From NCBI GenBank assembly GCA_007258455.2, contig VDFB02321321.1:28976-92975 (forward strand): a stretch of 64,000 bases of DNA, written 5' to 3'. Below are positions 1 to 11,379 of the stretch, one piece after another. The notes under the pieces were generated by a model, which did not search any database, was not told where the DNA came from, and saw only the letters and a list, made by a program, of their open reading frames with translations. Position 1 is the stretch's first letter; every line of letters starts with the position of its first letter. The DNA comes from Sequoia sempervirens (Eukaryota > Streptophyta > Pinopsida > Cupressales > Cupressaceae). The translations under genes were made by a program, and so were the position numbers.

Positions 1-1045
1 TTGTTGACTCATTGAATGAGTCACTCCTCATTCCATTCAAAGTGAAATCTTCATTAGTAACTTCCTCCAAGAGCTTAGTTTGATGATCAAGCTCAATACC
101 GCCTTCGCCACCGTCATCATACTGGAAATAAGAGTCATCAAAGTTGGCTGCTTTGATTAATTTATCATTTTTATCTTCAACAAACCCATCATGAATAGAT
201 GTGTTGTTGATTTTATCATTAGCATCCACATACATACCAAAGAAATCTTCTTGGTCACTTGTCATAAATTCTTCATATGTATTCAAAATTGATGTTGCCT
301 CCCTGCACTCATCCTCAGCATGTGCGGACAACTCATTTTTCTGCTCTATCTTCCTCATGTGTGGCTTCAATTTTCTATCACACTGAATGAACAAATCTCT
401 GATCAACATACCAGCAGTAGAAGAATTATTTCCTTCTTGTTCATGAATGTTTAACATAAAAGTTAAGACGGATTTTGGAATGTCATCCATCTCATTGGTA
501 GTTAAAATTAAAATGTTTCTCATTGTTGCAACTACATCCTCTTCTTGTTCACTCCAAGTTGAAATGAAGAGGTAATGGATCAAATAATATATTTGATCTT
601 GCATACCCAATTCAACCAGCAAAATACTTGTTTTGAGTTCAGAAAACATCTTCAATATAGTAGTTCTTCTGGAGTACTGATTGCTATCAATTTCATCAAG
701 GTCTTGAAAACTTTCCACTATCATATTTAATATGGTCTTCATAGTTTTGACATCATAGGGCAATTGGGGAATTACAATTCTTATTATCTCCATGAAACAA
801 GAAGAAATCAGTAGCTTGGTTTCTTCATCAGGATGCCCCAACCAATAGGGCTGATTCAAAAAAATCACTGTTGGAGCTAGTGCCAACTCCATTTTCTCTG
901 AAGGTGATTGCTTCACTTGTCTCAAATATTGTTCTAACAAATGAAGAATGTTTTGTTCATCTTCTCTTGACTGAAATTCTTTACCAAGTCTCTTTCTAGC
1001 CATAAAGAGAGTCTCTGCCAACTTCATCTCTTCTTCATTAGCCAT
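1..1045 (-). CDS. PDS5-like cohesin-regulator fragment captured inside an LTR retrotransposon (runs off window)
   Basis: An uninterrupted reading frame starts at the ATG at 1045-1043 and stays open for 348 codons to the window edge. Residues ~32-230 (356-952) follow the N-terminal HEAT-repeat region of plant PDS5 sister-chromatid cohesion proteins. Landmarks are LEQYLRQVKQSPSEKM, a cysteine-centred ISSCFMEIIRI helix, a PYD turn, IVESFQDL, and a final CDRKLKPHM where similarity stops. Residues 231-348 are acidic and unrecognised. PDS5 regulates cohesin on chromosomes. No intron is visible over 1 kb, whereas plant PDS5 genes are intron-rich, so this looks like a processed copy. It sits just inside the LTR and primer-binding site, where gag would be. 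The intact frame suggests youth or selection. The alternative, a host PDS5 gene with an LTR beside it, is less likely because the retroelement leader lies between LTR and ATG. Confidence 0.8.
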   Translation of the reverse strand, partial: MANEEEMKLAETLFMARKRLGKEFQSREDEQNILHLLEQYLRQVKQSPSEKMELALAPTVIFLNQPYWLGHPDEETKLLISSCFMEIIRIVIPQLPYDVKTMKTILNMIVESFQDLDEIDSNQYSRRTTILKMFSELKTSILLVELGMQDQIYYLIHYLFISTWSEQEEDVVATMRNILILTTNEMDDIPKSVLTFMLNIHEQEGNNSSTAGMLIRDLFIQCDRKLKPHMRKIEQKNELSAHAEDECREATSILNTYEEFMTSDQEDFFGMYVDANDKINNTSIHDGFVEDKNDKLIKAANFDDSYFQYDDGGEGGIELDHQTKLLEEVTNEDFTLNGMRSDSFNEST

Positions 1046-1083
1046 GCCTAACTGCCAACTTTTGGATACCACAAGGAGCTGAA

Positions 1084-1134
1084 CTAAAATCTGCTCTGAC
1101 TATCGGTGTAGTACCAGAGATCTCTGTCACTCAT
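1084..1134 (-). other. Vestigial gag start (17-codon upstream ORF) in the leader
   Basis: The leader inside the primer-binding site carries ATGAGTGACAGAGA, which matches the leader and gag-start region of the plus-strand element at 60005-60050 (ATTAGTGACAGAGA there). Here the frame runs only 16 residues before TAG, followed 38 bp later by the PDS5-like ATG. I read it as the remaining 5' tip of gag, with the rest replaced by captured host sequence. It would act as an upstream ORF on any transcript. Confidence 0.55.
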
Positions 1135-1178
1135 CTGATACACAATTGCAAATTTGCCACAGGATGGCAGGGTCTTCT

Positions 1179-1190
1179 GCTCTGATACCA
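1179..1190 (-). other. Primer-binding site, initiator-Met tRNA
   Basis: Minus strand reads TGGTATCAGAGC, the complement of the plant initiator methionine tRNA 3' end and the usual PBS of many plant LTR retrotransposons. It lies one base inside the LTR terminus, fixing the element as minus-strand with the PDS5-like ORF in the gag position. Confidence 0.9.
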
Positions 1191-1191
1191 C

Positions 1192-2942
1192 TGAAATATG
1201 CTAACCAATTTTTTTGATGAATTTAACACACATAACTAGCAATAGTAAACTGGATTAGCGTTAGCATCAAACTAAAAACTGAACTTGAATTGAATAACTA
1301 CTCAACATCAAGAATGTGCACTCAAGATCCCACTAAGGGCGAGGTGCTAACATATGACGGAGTGAAGAAAGTTGAAATTATAAACAGATAGGCAGATAAC
1401 TAGCCATGAAAAGCAATTCCACGCTACCACCAAACAGTGGGGGGAAAAGATTACACTAGAAACAATTCATCCGCTACGGCCGGCTTCCACAGAACTGTGG
1501 GGATTCACCACTCTGAGTGGGTACAACAGTTACAATCAATTTAACCACACTGGTGGTAAACCATCCAAGGGACTTTTTAATGAGAATTTAATCAAATAGT
1601 TGCAGCAATAATAATGGGTTAGATTAGTACTACTAATCAAAACCTTACAATTCAAATGACTGCAAATACATGAATTACAATGATAGAGAAATGAGATAAG
1701 GAGATAAGAATGAATTCTAACAATGTTCTTTGCTTTCCAATGACTGAAAAATGATTAAAACTGGAAACTGATAAATCTGGTGTAAAACCCTGAGTTCTGG
1801 AATTTTATAACAGCAAACTGGAAAACAGTAAAACACTCATAACTCACTCATTTCACCTCTGAATTGACTGAAATCAGTTGTAAAAGTCTCTTAGAAGGTA
1901 GGCGACCAAACCAGGAGGAAGAAACAGCAACAAATCACGTTCTTTATTTTTTGGAACAATTCCCAATGCAAGCTGAAATGTACGACCTCCTTGAAAAATT
2001 GACTTTGCAAGATAAAAATGAATACTTGGAATTAAATTCCAATATTTGGTGAAAGATGGCGCCTTGAGTCAACAAATTGATTGCCAAAATACCCATAATG
2101 AAAATAAAATCACTCAGATTGATATGAGCAAAAATCAGCTTCAGCTGTGTAAAAACCAGGAAACCAGAACTATGAAAAAACTCCAAAATCTTCAATCTTT
2201 GATGCTCAATCTACTAGTCTGATGTTGAGAAGCAGCAATGTAGCCAACTAGGTGTTATATTGCAAACACGAAATTGGATGAAAGGCTAGGAGGTAGACTT
2301 CCTCGAAGCAATATGTCAATTGTCATTTCGACAGCATAACTTTAGCATAATTTTCATGGATCAAATGCTGGAGCAAAAGCCTTCAATAAATAAGAACTCA
2401 CCAAACTCTTCAATTTCCTGAGAAGCAGCTCAAAAGACACAAGAGACCTTTCCAATTCCCAAAGACCAATCAACTTCTCAAGTGGCGTCCCAAAAGCCTC
2501 CAAGAATTTCACTTTATTTAATAATATAAAAGTGGCGTCCACTTTTGCTCAAGGAATAAAGTTCTTAATAAAATTAATAAAGCTCTTAATGAAGGCGTAC
2601 CCTTCATGGCCCCACTTTAAAAACAACTTAAGTCATCTCCTTAGGCCAAGGGGGGGGTCAACAATGAATTAAAACATAATGCCTTCAATTAAATATTTCA
2701 CCAAAATAATGCTTTTTAAAGCCAAAATCAAACCCAAGCAACTGCTCCAACTGAAAATGACTTAATGAAGGATGACAACTGAACCACTGCCAAAATTAGT
2801 ATTTACTAAAAATATTAAATACCTAGAAATGCCACAAACCTCCAAGCAAGGAAACCCTAATTTCACTTTTGATCAACCTACGGATTTCTGGAAATAGGTT
2901 ATCAGTCAAAGAAGAGCGTATGGCCAAAATGGGGACATTACA
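1192..2942 (-). mobile_element. 5' LTR of the PDS5-carrying retrotransposon
   Basis: On the minus strand the LTR begins TGTAATGTCCCC and ends GCATATTTCA, giving TG...CA termini, 1751 bp, with the PBS immediately inside. It belongs to the same superfamily as the LTRs at 38502-40486 and 58050-59990 (same first 12 bases; similar GAAGAGCGTA... tip at 42.8 kb). The outer flank (GAGGC at 2943-2947) would be half of the target duplication; the other half is outside the window. The insertion interrupts the 21-bp minisatellite that continues at 2943. Confidence 0.85.
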
Positions 2943-5280
2943 GAGGCAAACTTTCCCTTATAGAAGGGTGAACCTTCCCTTACAGAGGGGCGAACCTACC
3001 CCAGACAAAGGCTAACTTTCCCAAATAGAGCTTTTTGTGAGGTAAAACAGTCATTTCAGCTTCATTTTCGCTTTCATTTTTTATCATTTTCATATTCTAA
3101 CCCCTTAACATCATCTGTTTGTGAGTGTGTTTATGTTGTTTTTAACATTTGTGCAACTTATTTCATGATTGACAAAGAACAGAGAATAAAACAACTAACT
3201 TTTTTCTTGTAGGACAATTGGTTTATCTAGTTTGTTTATCATTTTTCTTATCATTTTTACTGATTAATCTAGGCACATAGTCTAAATAAGGGGGAGTCAA
3301 ATCTACTATTTTATGTGTCTATAAGTCCTTTGTGTCACCCAAAGAGACACTATTCCATCTAAGCTTTCCCCTTGCACTTCGTGTGAGCCTGGGGAGTAGT
3401 CGAAAACGATTAGTGTTTTCTTCTTTAGCGGGACCTGCTTGGGGATTTCATCACCCCAAGGGATGATCCCAACCACACGTACCGGTGGGGTATACAAAAG
3501 GGGAGAGGGAAAGTTGTACCTCAATCCAGTCACGTCGTGTATGACGGAGCGTCGAAGCTAGGGTGATACCTAGATAGTCATGAAGAGTTGGTCTAAGCCC
3601 TTCAATATCTCGCTGTTGGGGTTCCCGACTCACGTCTATGATGGGTTGGTGTTCATGGTTGTGCCTCACGTACCGAGCATATATTGAGAACTCCCTAGCT
3701 ACCTTGTTCATTCTAGATTAAGGATAGTGTTGGCCATACCCTCTTACTACTAATCTTAGGATTGTGCTGCCTGAACTGTCTTCTTCGTGCGAAACCAATG
3801 CATATCTTTTCAATTGAGTTAGTCTTTGCCTCTTGCATGTTGTTTGATGTGTCTTTTGGTCCTTTCCATAACTGTTTTCACTTAATTCAAGGCCAGGTCT
3901 ATTGCAGAGGGGTGAACCTACCCTAACTTGGGTGAACCTGCCCTCTATCTTAGTCATTCCTTAGCTTGTTTCTACCAGAATTGTCCAACTTTTCATTGAA
4001 TAGGCGAACCTACCCTGTAGAGGGGAGAACCTTCCCTATAGAGGGGAAAACCTACCCTCCAAATAGTCAGTTTTACCTTTTGTTCAGTCAAATAACTTGT
4101 TTTAGTAGTTGGGCGAACCTGCCCCATAGAGGGGTGAACCTGCCCTCCAAATAGTCATTTTCACCTTTTGTTCAGTCATTTCTAGTGCCTGTTCGCCCAT
4201 TCCAAAGGTCCATCTTCTCAATTCAACCATCCACCTCCTTGTTTCAAGCCTTGGTATCCTAGTTCTGAGCATCCATTCCCCATCCCAAACATTCATCCTC
4301 TTGATCTGAACATTCATCTCCTCGATCCGAGCAATCATACCCTCGTTCCGAGCACCTGTTTACCTGTTTTGAGCATCCACTTCCCACCTATCTTTCACTA
4401 AATATCCTTGGGTGAACCTGCCCCTCAAACAGCTGATTTCACCCTTCGTTCGGTCATTTCGAGCACCCTTCTTCACATTCTGAGCATTTTTGCCTTGCTT
4501 TGAGCACCCATCTTCCCGTTACGAGCATCCTTTCATCCATTTTGAGAGTCAGTCTCCCCATCCATTTTGAGAGTCAGTCTCCCCATCCGAGTAGTCATTC
4601 ATGAATTTTGATTAATCATTTACTTGTTTCAAGCTTTCATTCATCCATTCTGAACATTCATCTGAGTAATTGTTCTTTCATTCTAATCATCTATTTACTC
4701 GTTCCAAGTAATCTTTCATTCATTATGAGATTTTGTCTCCTCGTTTTGAGATTCGTTCATCCATTCTTAGCAGTCATTTACTCATTTTGAGTAGTCGTTC
4801 ACCCTTCTCAATCATTTGTTTACTCGTTCTGAGTAATCTTTCACCCATTCTAACTTTTCACCTCTTCGTTTCGAGAGTCATTAATCCATTCCAAGCAATC
4901 GTTTACTCGTTTTGAGTAGTCGTTCATCCAATCCGATCAATCATTTACTCATTCTGAGTAATCGTTCATCCATTTCAAACTTTTGTCTCCTCATTCTGAG
5001 AGTCTGTCTCCCCTTCCTATCAATCGTTTACTCATTTTGAGTATTTTTCCATCCACTCCGATCATTTGTTTCCTCGTTTTGATCATCTGTCTTCCCGATC
5101 TGATCATCCTTCTCCCTGTTCTGAGAGTCCATCTACCCGTTTCGAGAGTATGTTTCCCTGTTTCAAGAGTCTGAAAGCAGAGGAGGGAACCTGCCCTGCA
5201 GAGGGGTGAACCTGCCCTACAGAGGGGCGAACCTGCCCTACAGAGGGGCGAACCTACCCCACAAAGGGGTGAACCTGACT
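2943..5280 (+). repeat. 21-bp minisatellite (two sequence types) in a retroelement internal region
   Basis: Two diverged repeat types share a 21-bp period. The GC-rich type, built around GAACCTGCCCTACAGAGG, occurs at 2943-3030, 3893-4180, 4410-4440 and 5170-5275. The T-rich type, built around TTTACTCGTTCTGAGTA and CGTTCATCCATTCTGA, runs through about 4200-5170, roughly 45 copies. Between 3030 and 3890 there is no repeat and no gene I can support. A 21-bp period is seven codons, but stops in all frames argue against a protein now. Probably an array inside the same large element as the features up to 15851. Confidence 0.75.
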
Positions 5281-6593
5281 TTCATCCATCTTCCCATCAT
5301 CATCATTTCCATTCATCAACACTTTTCGAAAGTCATGGTTTCATCAAGGAAATCACATAGGTGCATCTTAGAACATCATTAGATTCCATATCCATCCCAA
5401 TCACCTAGACTTCATTTTAGGGATTTTGATTTTTATGCAGAAACTTCCAAAGGCCATAACTTTTGACTTGGGTGTCTGTTTGGGCTGAAATTTTATGGGT
5501 GGTTGTGTTATGAGGTTGCATGTGGATTTCCAACTGACCCTTTGTCGATTGGCCCCCATTTTGACACATTTTTTAGGCTTCAAACTTTCATCTTCACCCT
5601 CAAAATCGCAATTTAGTGTTTTTTTCCAATTTTTGAAAAATTGTTTTCGTTAATAACTCGGAACACATGTCTCAAAATTAGGATGTTAGTTGGAAATTCA
5701 TCCTATCTTAGTTTTAGGAAGTTTTTGGGAAAAAACTGGACTCTCAAAGATATGCCTATGCAATTACCTAAAATGGCAAAATTTGATAATTTTTGAAAAC
5801 TGTCAAATCTGGAAAAATCTTATTGTCAGCATCTTACGTCCTCTAGTTAAAACCCATAATCTTGGTTTAGAATCAATCCTATCATGTCCTCTGATCCAAT
5901 CCCAATATGAGCTTTATTCCATCTGCATTCTCGCAAGGTCATTCATTCATCATCTGAATCACATAGGTACATCATCCGAGAGCATCTCTAGGTTAGGTAG
6001 CCATCATTGTTTTCCCCATCCAAATCCCTTGAACTTCGTTTCAAAATTTATTATCCAAATTGACCTAGGTGTTTGAATTGATCATCATCATCAACATCTG
6101 CTTAGGACTGTCATCCACCTTGAGTTAGTCAATCATCGTCGTCAACCCAATCAATCCGCTTTCAATCTCAAGGTGGATTCGGTGCCGCAATCATTTATCT
6201 ATCCTTTAATCCAATCAATCAGCATCTTAAGTAATCTCTGAATGAGGTTTACAATCCCTTTCTTCATCCTATCTGATCCATCATTTGATCTTATCAATCA
6301 TTTCATCAATCGATCTTATCTAATCCAATCCAATCACATCCTTATCTAATCACCAATCAATCTACTTCCATCTCGAAGTAGGTTTGGTGTTGTAATCATC
6401 CTTTGGCAATCTAATCTGACCATCAGAATTAATCCCATCGCATCATCTAATCATCCCAATTTGAGCTTTCATCCAATCATCTTAATCTGAGCTTTAATCT
6501 GATCCTGATATGAGCTTGACCTAAATCCCGATTTGAGGTTTAGACCATATCCATCTAAAATATTTGATCCATCTTATTTATCCTTTCATCATC
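5281..6593 (+). other. Unclassified spacer with an internal duplication
   Basis: No supportable gene. A segment near 5340-5440 containing AATCACATAGGTGCATC recurs in diverged form near 5950-6060 (AATCACATAGGTACATC), both followed by C/T-rich text ending in a GAACTTCGTTT or GACTTCATTTT motif. From about 6200 the plus strand becomes rich in ATC and CAATC, grading into the proline-rich coding region. Confidence 0.4.
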
Positions 6594-9453
6594 ATGAATC
6601 CTTATCCTCCATCAATAGTAGTCAAGGGAAATCCTAATTACATCGACAATGATAATGAAAATCTTGTCGATCAAGAGGTATACAACATAGAGCCCCTTGA
6701 CGCTATCATCGCTAGTAAGCTTTCTCCACCCACTTTCCACAATCCAACCACTCCTTCAATCTATCTTGTTATGTCTTCATCCATGCCTAATCATGCTCCT
6801 TATGCCACCTTTGACAAGGTATCTTTAGTATCTTCCTCATTCGTCATGTCTTTCATCTACACCATCCTCTTATCCAACACCCGCATCCTCTTATCCTAAT
6901 TTGTCATCCCAGTATTCCTATTACAATCCCCCATCCACATATTCCCACTATCCTAATCCTCCATACCAATCTACCTATCCTAATTCAACATTCACATCTT
7001 CCTATCCTAGTCCACCATCCACATCTTCCTATCCTAACCTACCATCCATGAATTCCTCTTATCCTAATCCACCACCACAATCTTCCCATCCTAATCTGTT
7101 GTCCCAATACCTCTATTGCAATCCACAACCCATATCCTCTTGTCCTAATCCACCACCCACATCCTATTGTCCTAATAAACCACCTACATCCTCTTGTCCT
7201 AAATCACCATTCCAATATCCCTACCTCAACCCGCCATCCAACCCTAATCCTCCATCTACTCCTAGCCTTCCATCCAATCTCATTCTCCAATCTAATCCTA
7301 GTCCACCAATCCTTAGTCCTTCATCCACTCCTACCTTACCATCTAAGCCTAGAGTATGCAAGCTCCTCACTCTAGAAGTTCTCCAAGGACTTATGACAAA
7401 GACGACATCCCCAACTCCACACCATGAAGTCATGGAACCATGCCATCTCAATTCATCACCCATGGTCACTAGTGATGAGACCCTTCTCTGTACCACAACT
7501 ATCATTGATACTACCACCCCTAACACCACTCAAACCATTGAAATCATCAAACCCACCGAATCCATTGAACCACCATCTCCTACTCTAAGAGCCATCGAAC
7601 CCATCGAAGACACCCAAATCCAATCCACTCCTTTTACTCCTAGATCCACCCAATCCATCGAAGACACCCAAGTCAAATCCACTCCTCCCACTCCTCGTAT
7701 CACCGAAATCCATTCCCATGAACTTCATGAATCCTCCATCCTTTCATCTCCCCCACTTGAAGAGTCTCTCCAACACTCCATCATCATGACACCCACACAT
7801 GATGAGTCATGCCAAGAGCTTGATCCAAAGCACACCAGCATATCCCCTTCTCCACATCAAGATCCTGTCGACCCACCTAGTCCTACTCAAGATCACAGTC
7901 CTCCATCCACTCCATCTCATGACCCCCTTGACATTGAAGATTCCACAGCTCCATCTCATGAGCCCTTATCTCCATCTCCATTACATGATCCCTTATCGCA
8001 TATTGCAACAAATCCAGATCCTATCATATCACCTAATCTATCTCTTGATCCCTTACCCCTCACTTGTCCCGATCAAGAGGTTGTTATCCCCTTATCTCCG
8101 TCTCATGATCCTCCATCATCGCTTAAACCTACTATCCCCACATCTCTTCTATATCCCTTTGGTACTCTTACATTCCTCCATGGTGGTCTCCTTGTAGAAG
8201 AAAAACAAAGCATATATACCACCCATCATCCTCCACCTAATAATGGACTCCCATCATTCTTCCAGAATAAAAAAAAATCCTATCATGGATCGAATGCTCA
8301 AGAACATGAATTATCAAGGAAAAGGGTTAGGCCTTCATGAGCAAGGTATTTTAGAGCCCATCTAGGTCAAAGAAAAAATTTGTATGCAAGGCCTTCGACA
8401 TATTTCTCAAGACTCACAATCTAAAAATGTTGGTACAACCTCTAGATTTCCTCAACAAGCCTCTTCCAAAAGAAATATAGGGTCTTCCCATCACTCCACC
8501 AAATCATTTGTTGCCATCCTCCCTCCTCCATCGTATCGCCTTAAAACAACCATCCATATTCCTCCTTCATCTGCTCCATCCATTTTGGGTTCTTACATCC
8601 CTCCATCCATCATCTCCCATCCTTCCTCTACTCCATCCATTTTGGGTCCTTATGTCCCTCCATCACCCATCACACTTCCTCTAGGTACTAAGTCCATTTT
8701 GGTCCCTTATACCCCACAATCACCTCCTCCATCTCGTCCTATTCATCCTTTCATCCATCCATCACCTATCCATGTCACACATCATACACATCCCACTCTC
8801 ATGTTCTCTAATCAGGATCAACAAAGGCACGTCCTACACATCCTCTATCCACATATCATCCTCAAAATCCTACCTTCATCACCCCATTCATATTTCCTCC
8901 ACATCATCCATTTGCTCCCACCCATCCCATTGCTATTAAAAGCACTTTGGATGCTAAAGTAAACATGCATAAATCTAAACATCCACATGAATCTAAAGCT
9001 CCTCATGTCCCCTCTAAAAGACATGTTGAAGAAAAGAAAAATAAAATCCAAAATCAAAATCAAACCCATCAGCCACAAAGTCCCACTAAAGCAAAAATCA
9101 AAACCATGTGAATCCCAAAGAAAAAAGATGCAATGCCTTCAAATGCAAAATCTGTAACAACATCCAAAGTTGCTAATCCAAAAGTTAATCATTCTCATCC
9201 ACCATCTCCTAAATCTATTTTGGGTCCTTATGTCCCAAAATTCACTATCCCACCTCCTCCATTGTCCCCACATTCTCCATCCATTAATCCTCCTATCCTT
9301 TCACATACACCACCATATGTGCCAATGTTGGTCTTGAAAACATCTCCCCATCATACATCCTCCTCATCATTCCATCCATACACTTTCCAACATCCCACCC
9401 ATTATCCTGCATATCTCCCTCATCCAACCCCTTTAATCCATCCTCTTGCATAA
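6594..9453 (+). pseudogene. Decayed Pro/Ser/His-rich retroelement protein with 9-residue repeats and a G-patch motif
   Basis: A start at 6594 (MNPYPPSIVVKGN) leads into about 950 codons in three frames. Breaks: frame change near 6830; frame change at an A-run near 8268-8277; TAG at 8363-8365; frame change near 8860; TGA at 9109-9111. The first half has degenerate 27-bp/9-residue repeats (consensus SYPNPPSTS) at about 6900-7230, then Ser/Pro/His/Asp-rich text. At 8285-8362 the frame reads RMLKNMNYQGKGLGLHEQG followed by ILEPI, a good G-patch motif (RNA-binding, also known from plant Ty3-type polyproteins and splicing factors). After it SILGPYVPPS-type decapeptides recur four times and a Lys-rich stretch lies at 8940-9110. 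Likely a gag/pro-region product of the element whose LTRs lie at 12260-15851; exact function unknown. Confidence 0.55.
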
Positions 9454-11379
9454 TTTGTTTATCCTAATAAGGTTTTACCAACATCCAATAGTCATTTCAA
9501 ACATGGGCTCTTAATACCTCATCTGGAACTTGATGCTTGAGTCCTTCAAAAATATCCTTATTACATTTCTTCTAAATCCACTTATCCACATCCCTATATT
9601 TTTCCATCTCCATCCGCATGCTATCCAAAAAGTCAAAAAAAAATCAAAGAGGAAAAAGTAAAGAGAAATAATTCGTCCAATGGTGAAAACTTGGCAAACA
9701 AGCGCTTTGGATAAGTACCATGATGAAAACCTGGCAAATAGGCATCATGAGTAAATCCCCCATCCAGCTTACTTCCGCACTTGGGGGCAATTGCATTCCC
9801 TTCCCCCACCTCTTCCATCCCACCTATCATACACATCTTACCTGTCACGTCAACCCCCCCATCCTCCTTGTGGTCTTGATATAGATAAGGGAAATCATAC
9901 ATACATGCTTTGGACACCTCTTGGAATTCATTCCCCTCATCCATGCACTATCCTAATCTTTATTTGCATCCATCTACCTTCCTTTTCCACCCATCATGCT
10001 ACCATATCCCTCTATCCATCCATCCATTTCATCTCCCTATCCTTATCTTCCTATTTGTCTATCATAACAATCTTGTATGTCCCCCCATCCCTATCTTCCT
10101 ATCCATCTATCATAACATCCCTTCCATCCCCCATCCTTACCCCCCTATCCATCTCTCTTTATCCTCCTCCCATCTCATAATCCCTTGTCATTGGTATCTG
10201 GCTCTAGGCTTCTCCCCATGCAATCCAATGCCATCTATCTCATCATCATCACTTATGCTTCTTTTGCACATCTTTTCAATCTCCTATCCTTTCTCACCAT
10301 TCATCTATCCATCATATCATCCTCCCAATTCATCTTTTGATGATTTGGATAACTATCCCATCCTTGAGCTTCGTGTGATCACCATCATCCTATCCAATCC
10401 AACCAGTCTATCTTGTCTCATCGTATCGGTCCCATCATTTTATCCTCTTCTCAGGGATATCACATCATCCCTTATCCATTGTTTGTCTTTGGTCTTTGTC
10501 GAACTACGTTGCCCCTGCACTTTCATGTAGGCAAGGTTGATCATTTTGATTTTCCCTCGAGGCTCCTTTTGTCTTTGTCATCCATCGAGGTCTTCATCAT
10601 CCTCTTTCCACTTTTATCCATGGTGAGTCGTCAGCCTTTTGTTGAACTACGAGGGCTCTACGCTTTCACGTAGGCAAGGCTAATCTTTGATTGACCCCCA
10701 AGCCCCTAGGTCTTTAGGGTGTTTCAGTCTTGTGTCTTATCTATCGTGTCTTGTGTCGTGTCATCAAGTATGCCCTTATCCAGTTGGTTCTTCACAAACG
10801 AGATCCACTCGTATCATGATATCTAATTGGTTCCAAGTATCCTGCGCCATATTGATCTTTTAATTTAGTATCCATCTTTGGTCTCATCAGGATGCATCAT
10901 TCCTAACATACCTCATCAATCCCATCCATCCTCTTGATCCTATGGTAAAGGACATTTGGAATTGATTGTGATCTTTTGATGCTTTTGGCTTTTGTTAATC
11001 ATTTGAACTCCCTATCGTCACCTGTCATGGTCGCCTTGATCCATCATATCATGGTGTGCTTTGACTGGTAAACATAGGGGCATATCTTGATCTTTTCTTT
11101 GTTGTTTTCTTCTTGGTTGTCTCACGTAGTACCCACCAAGACTCATGTGGTCTTGTGTTACGATGGGGCATCCTTTTGTGCTTGTGGTTATTCCAATACC
11201 TGGCCCGACCAAAGTCATCGCGACTTTGGGGTATTGGGATATCCTTCTTGTCTGTTGTGTTTTTTTATGCATTAGACATAAATAGGCCTTGGTTCTTCAT
11301 ACCCTAATGTCTTGTGTCTTATGCTATAGCAAAAATCAGTGCTCTAAAAATGGCAAAGTGCATTAGGATTGCATTTCAT
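9454..11379 (+). other. C/T-rich spacer of the large element, with a duplicated 143-bp block
   Basis: The plus strand is strongly C/T-rich, giving long but meaningless Pro/Ser/His frames. At 10501 and 10644 the sequence GAACTACG followed about 24 bases later by GTAGGCAAGG is repeated, 143 bp apart. This pair resembles repeats I associate with Tat-type plant Ty3 elements, but I cannot confirm the lineage. A GTGAAAACTTGGCAAAC / ATGAAAACCTGGCAAAT pair occurs near 9682-9740. No gene supported. Confidence 0.45.

Noticed and set aside
9633..11307. Several 60-206 codon frames rich in Pro/Ser/His/Tyr
   Set aside because: They arise from C/T-rich low-complexity sequence, occur in overlapping frames and show no domain or conserved repeat.
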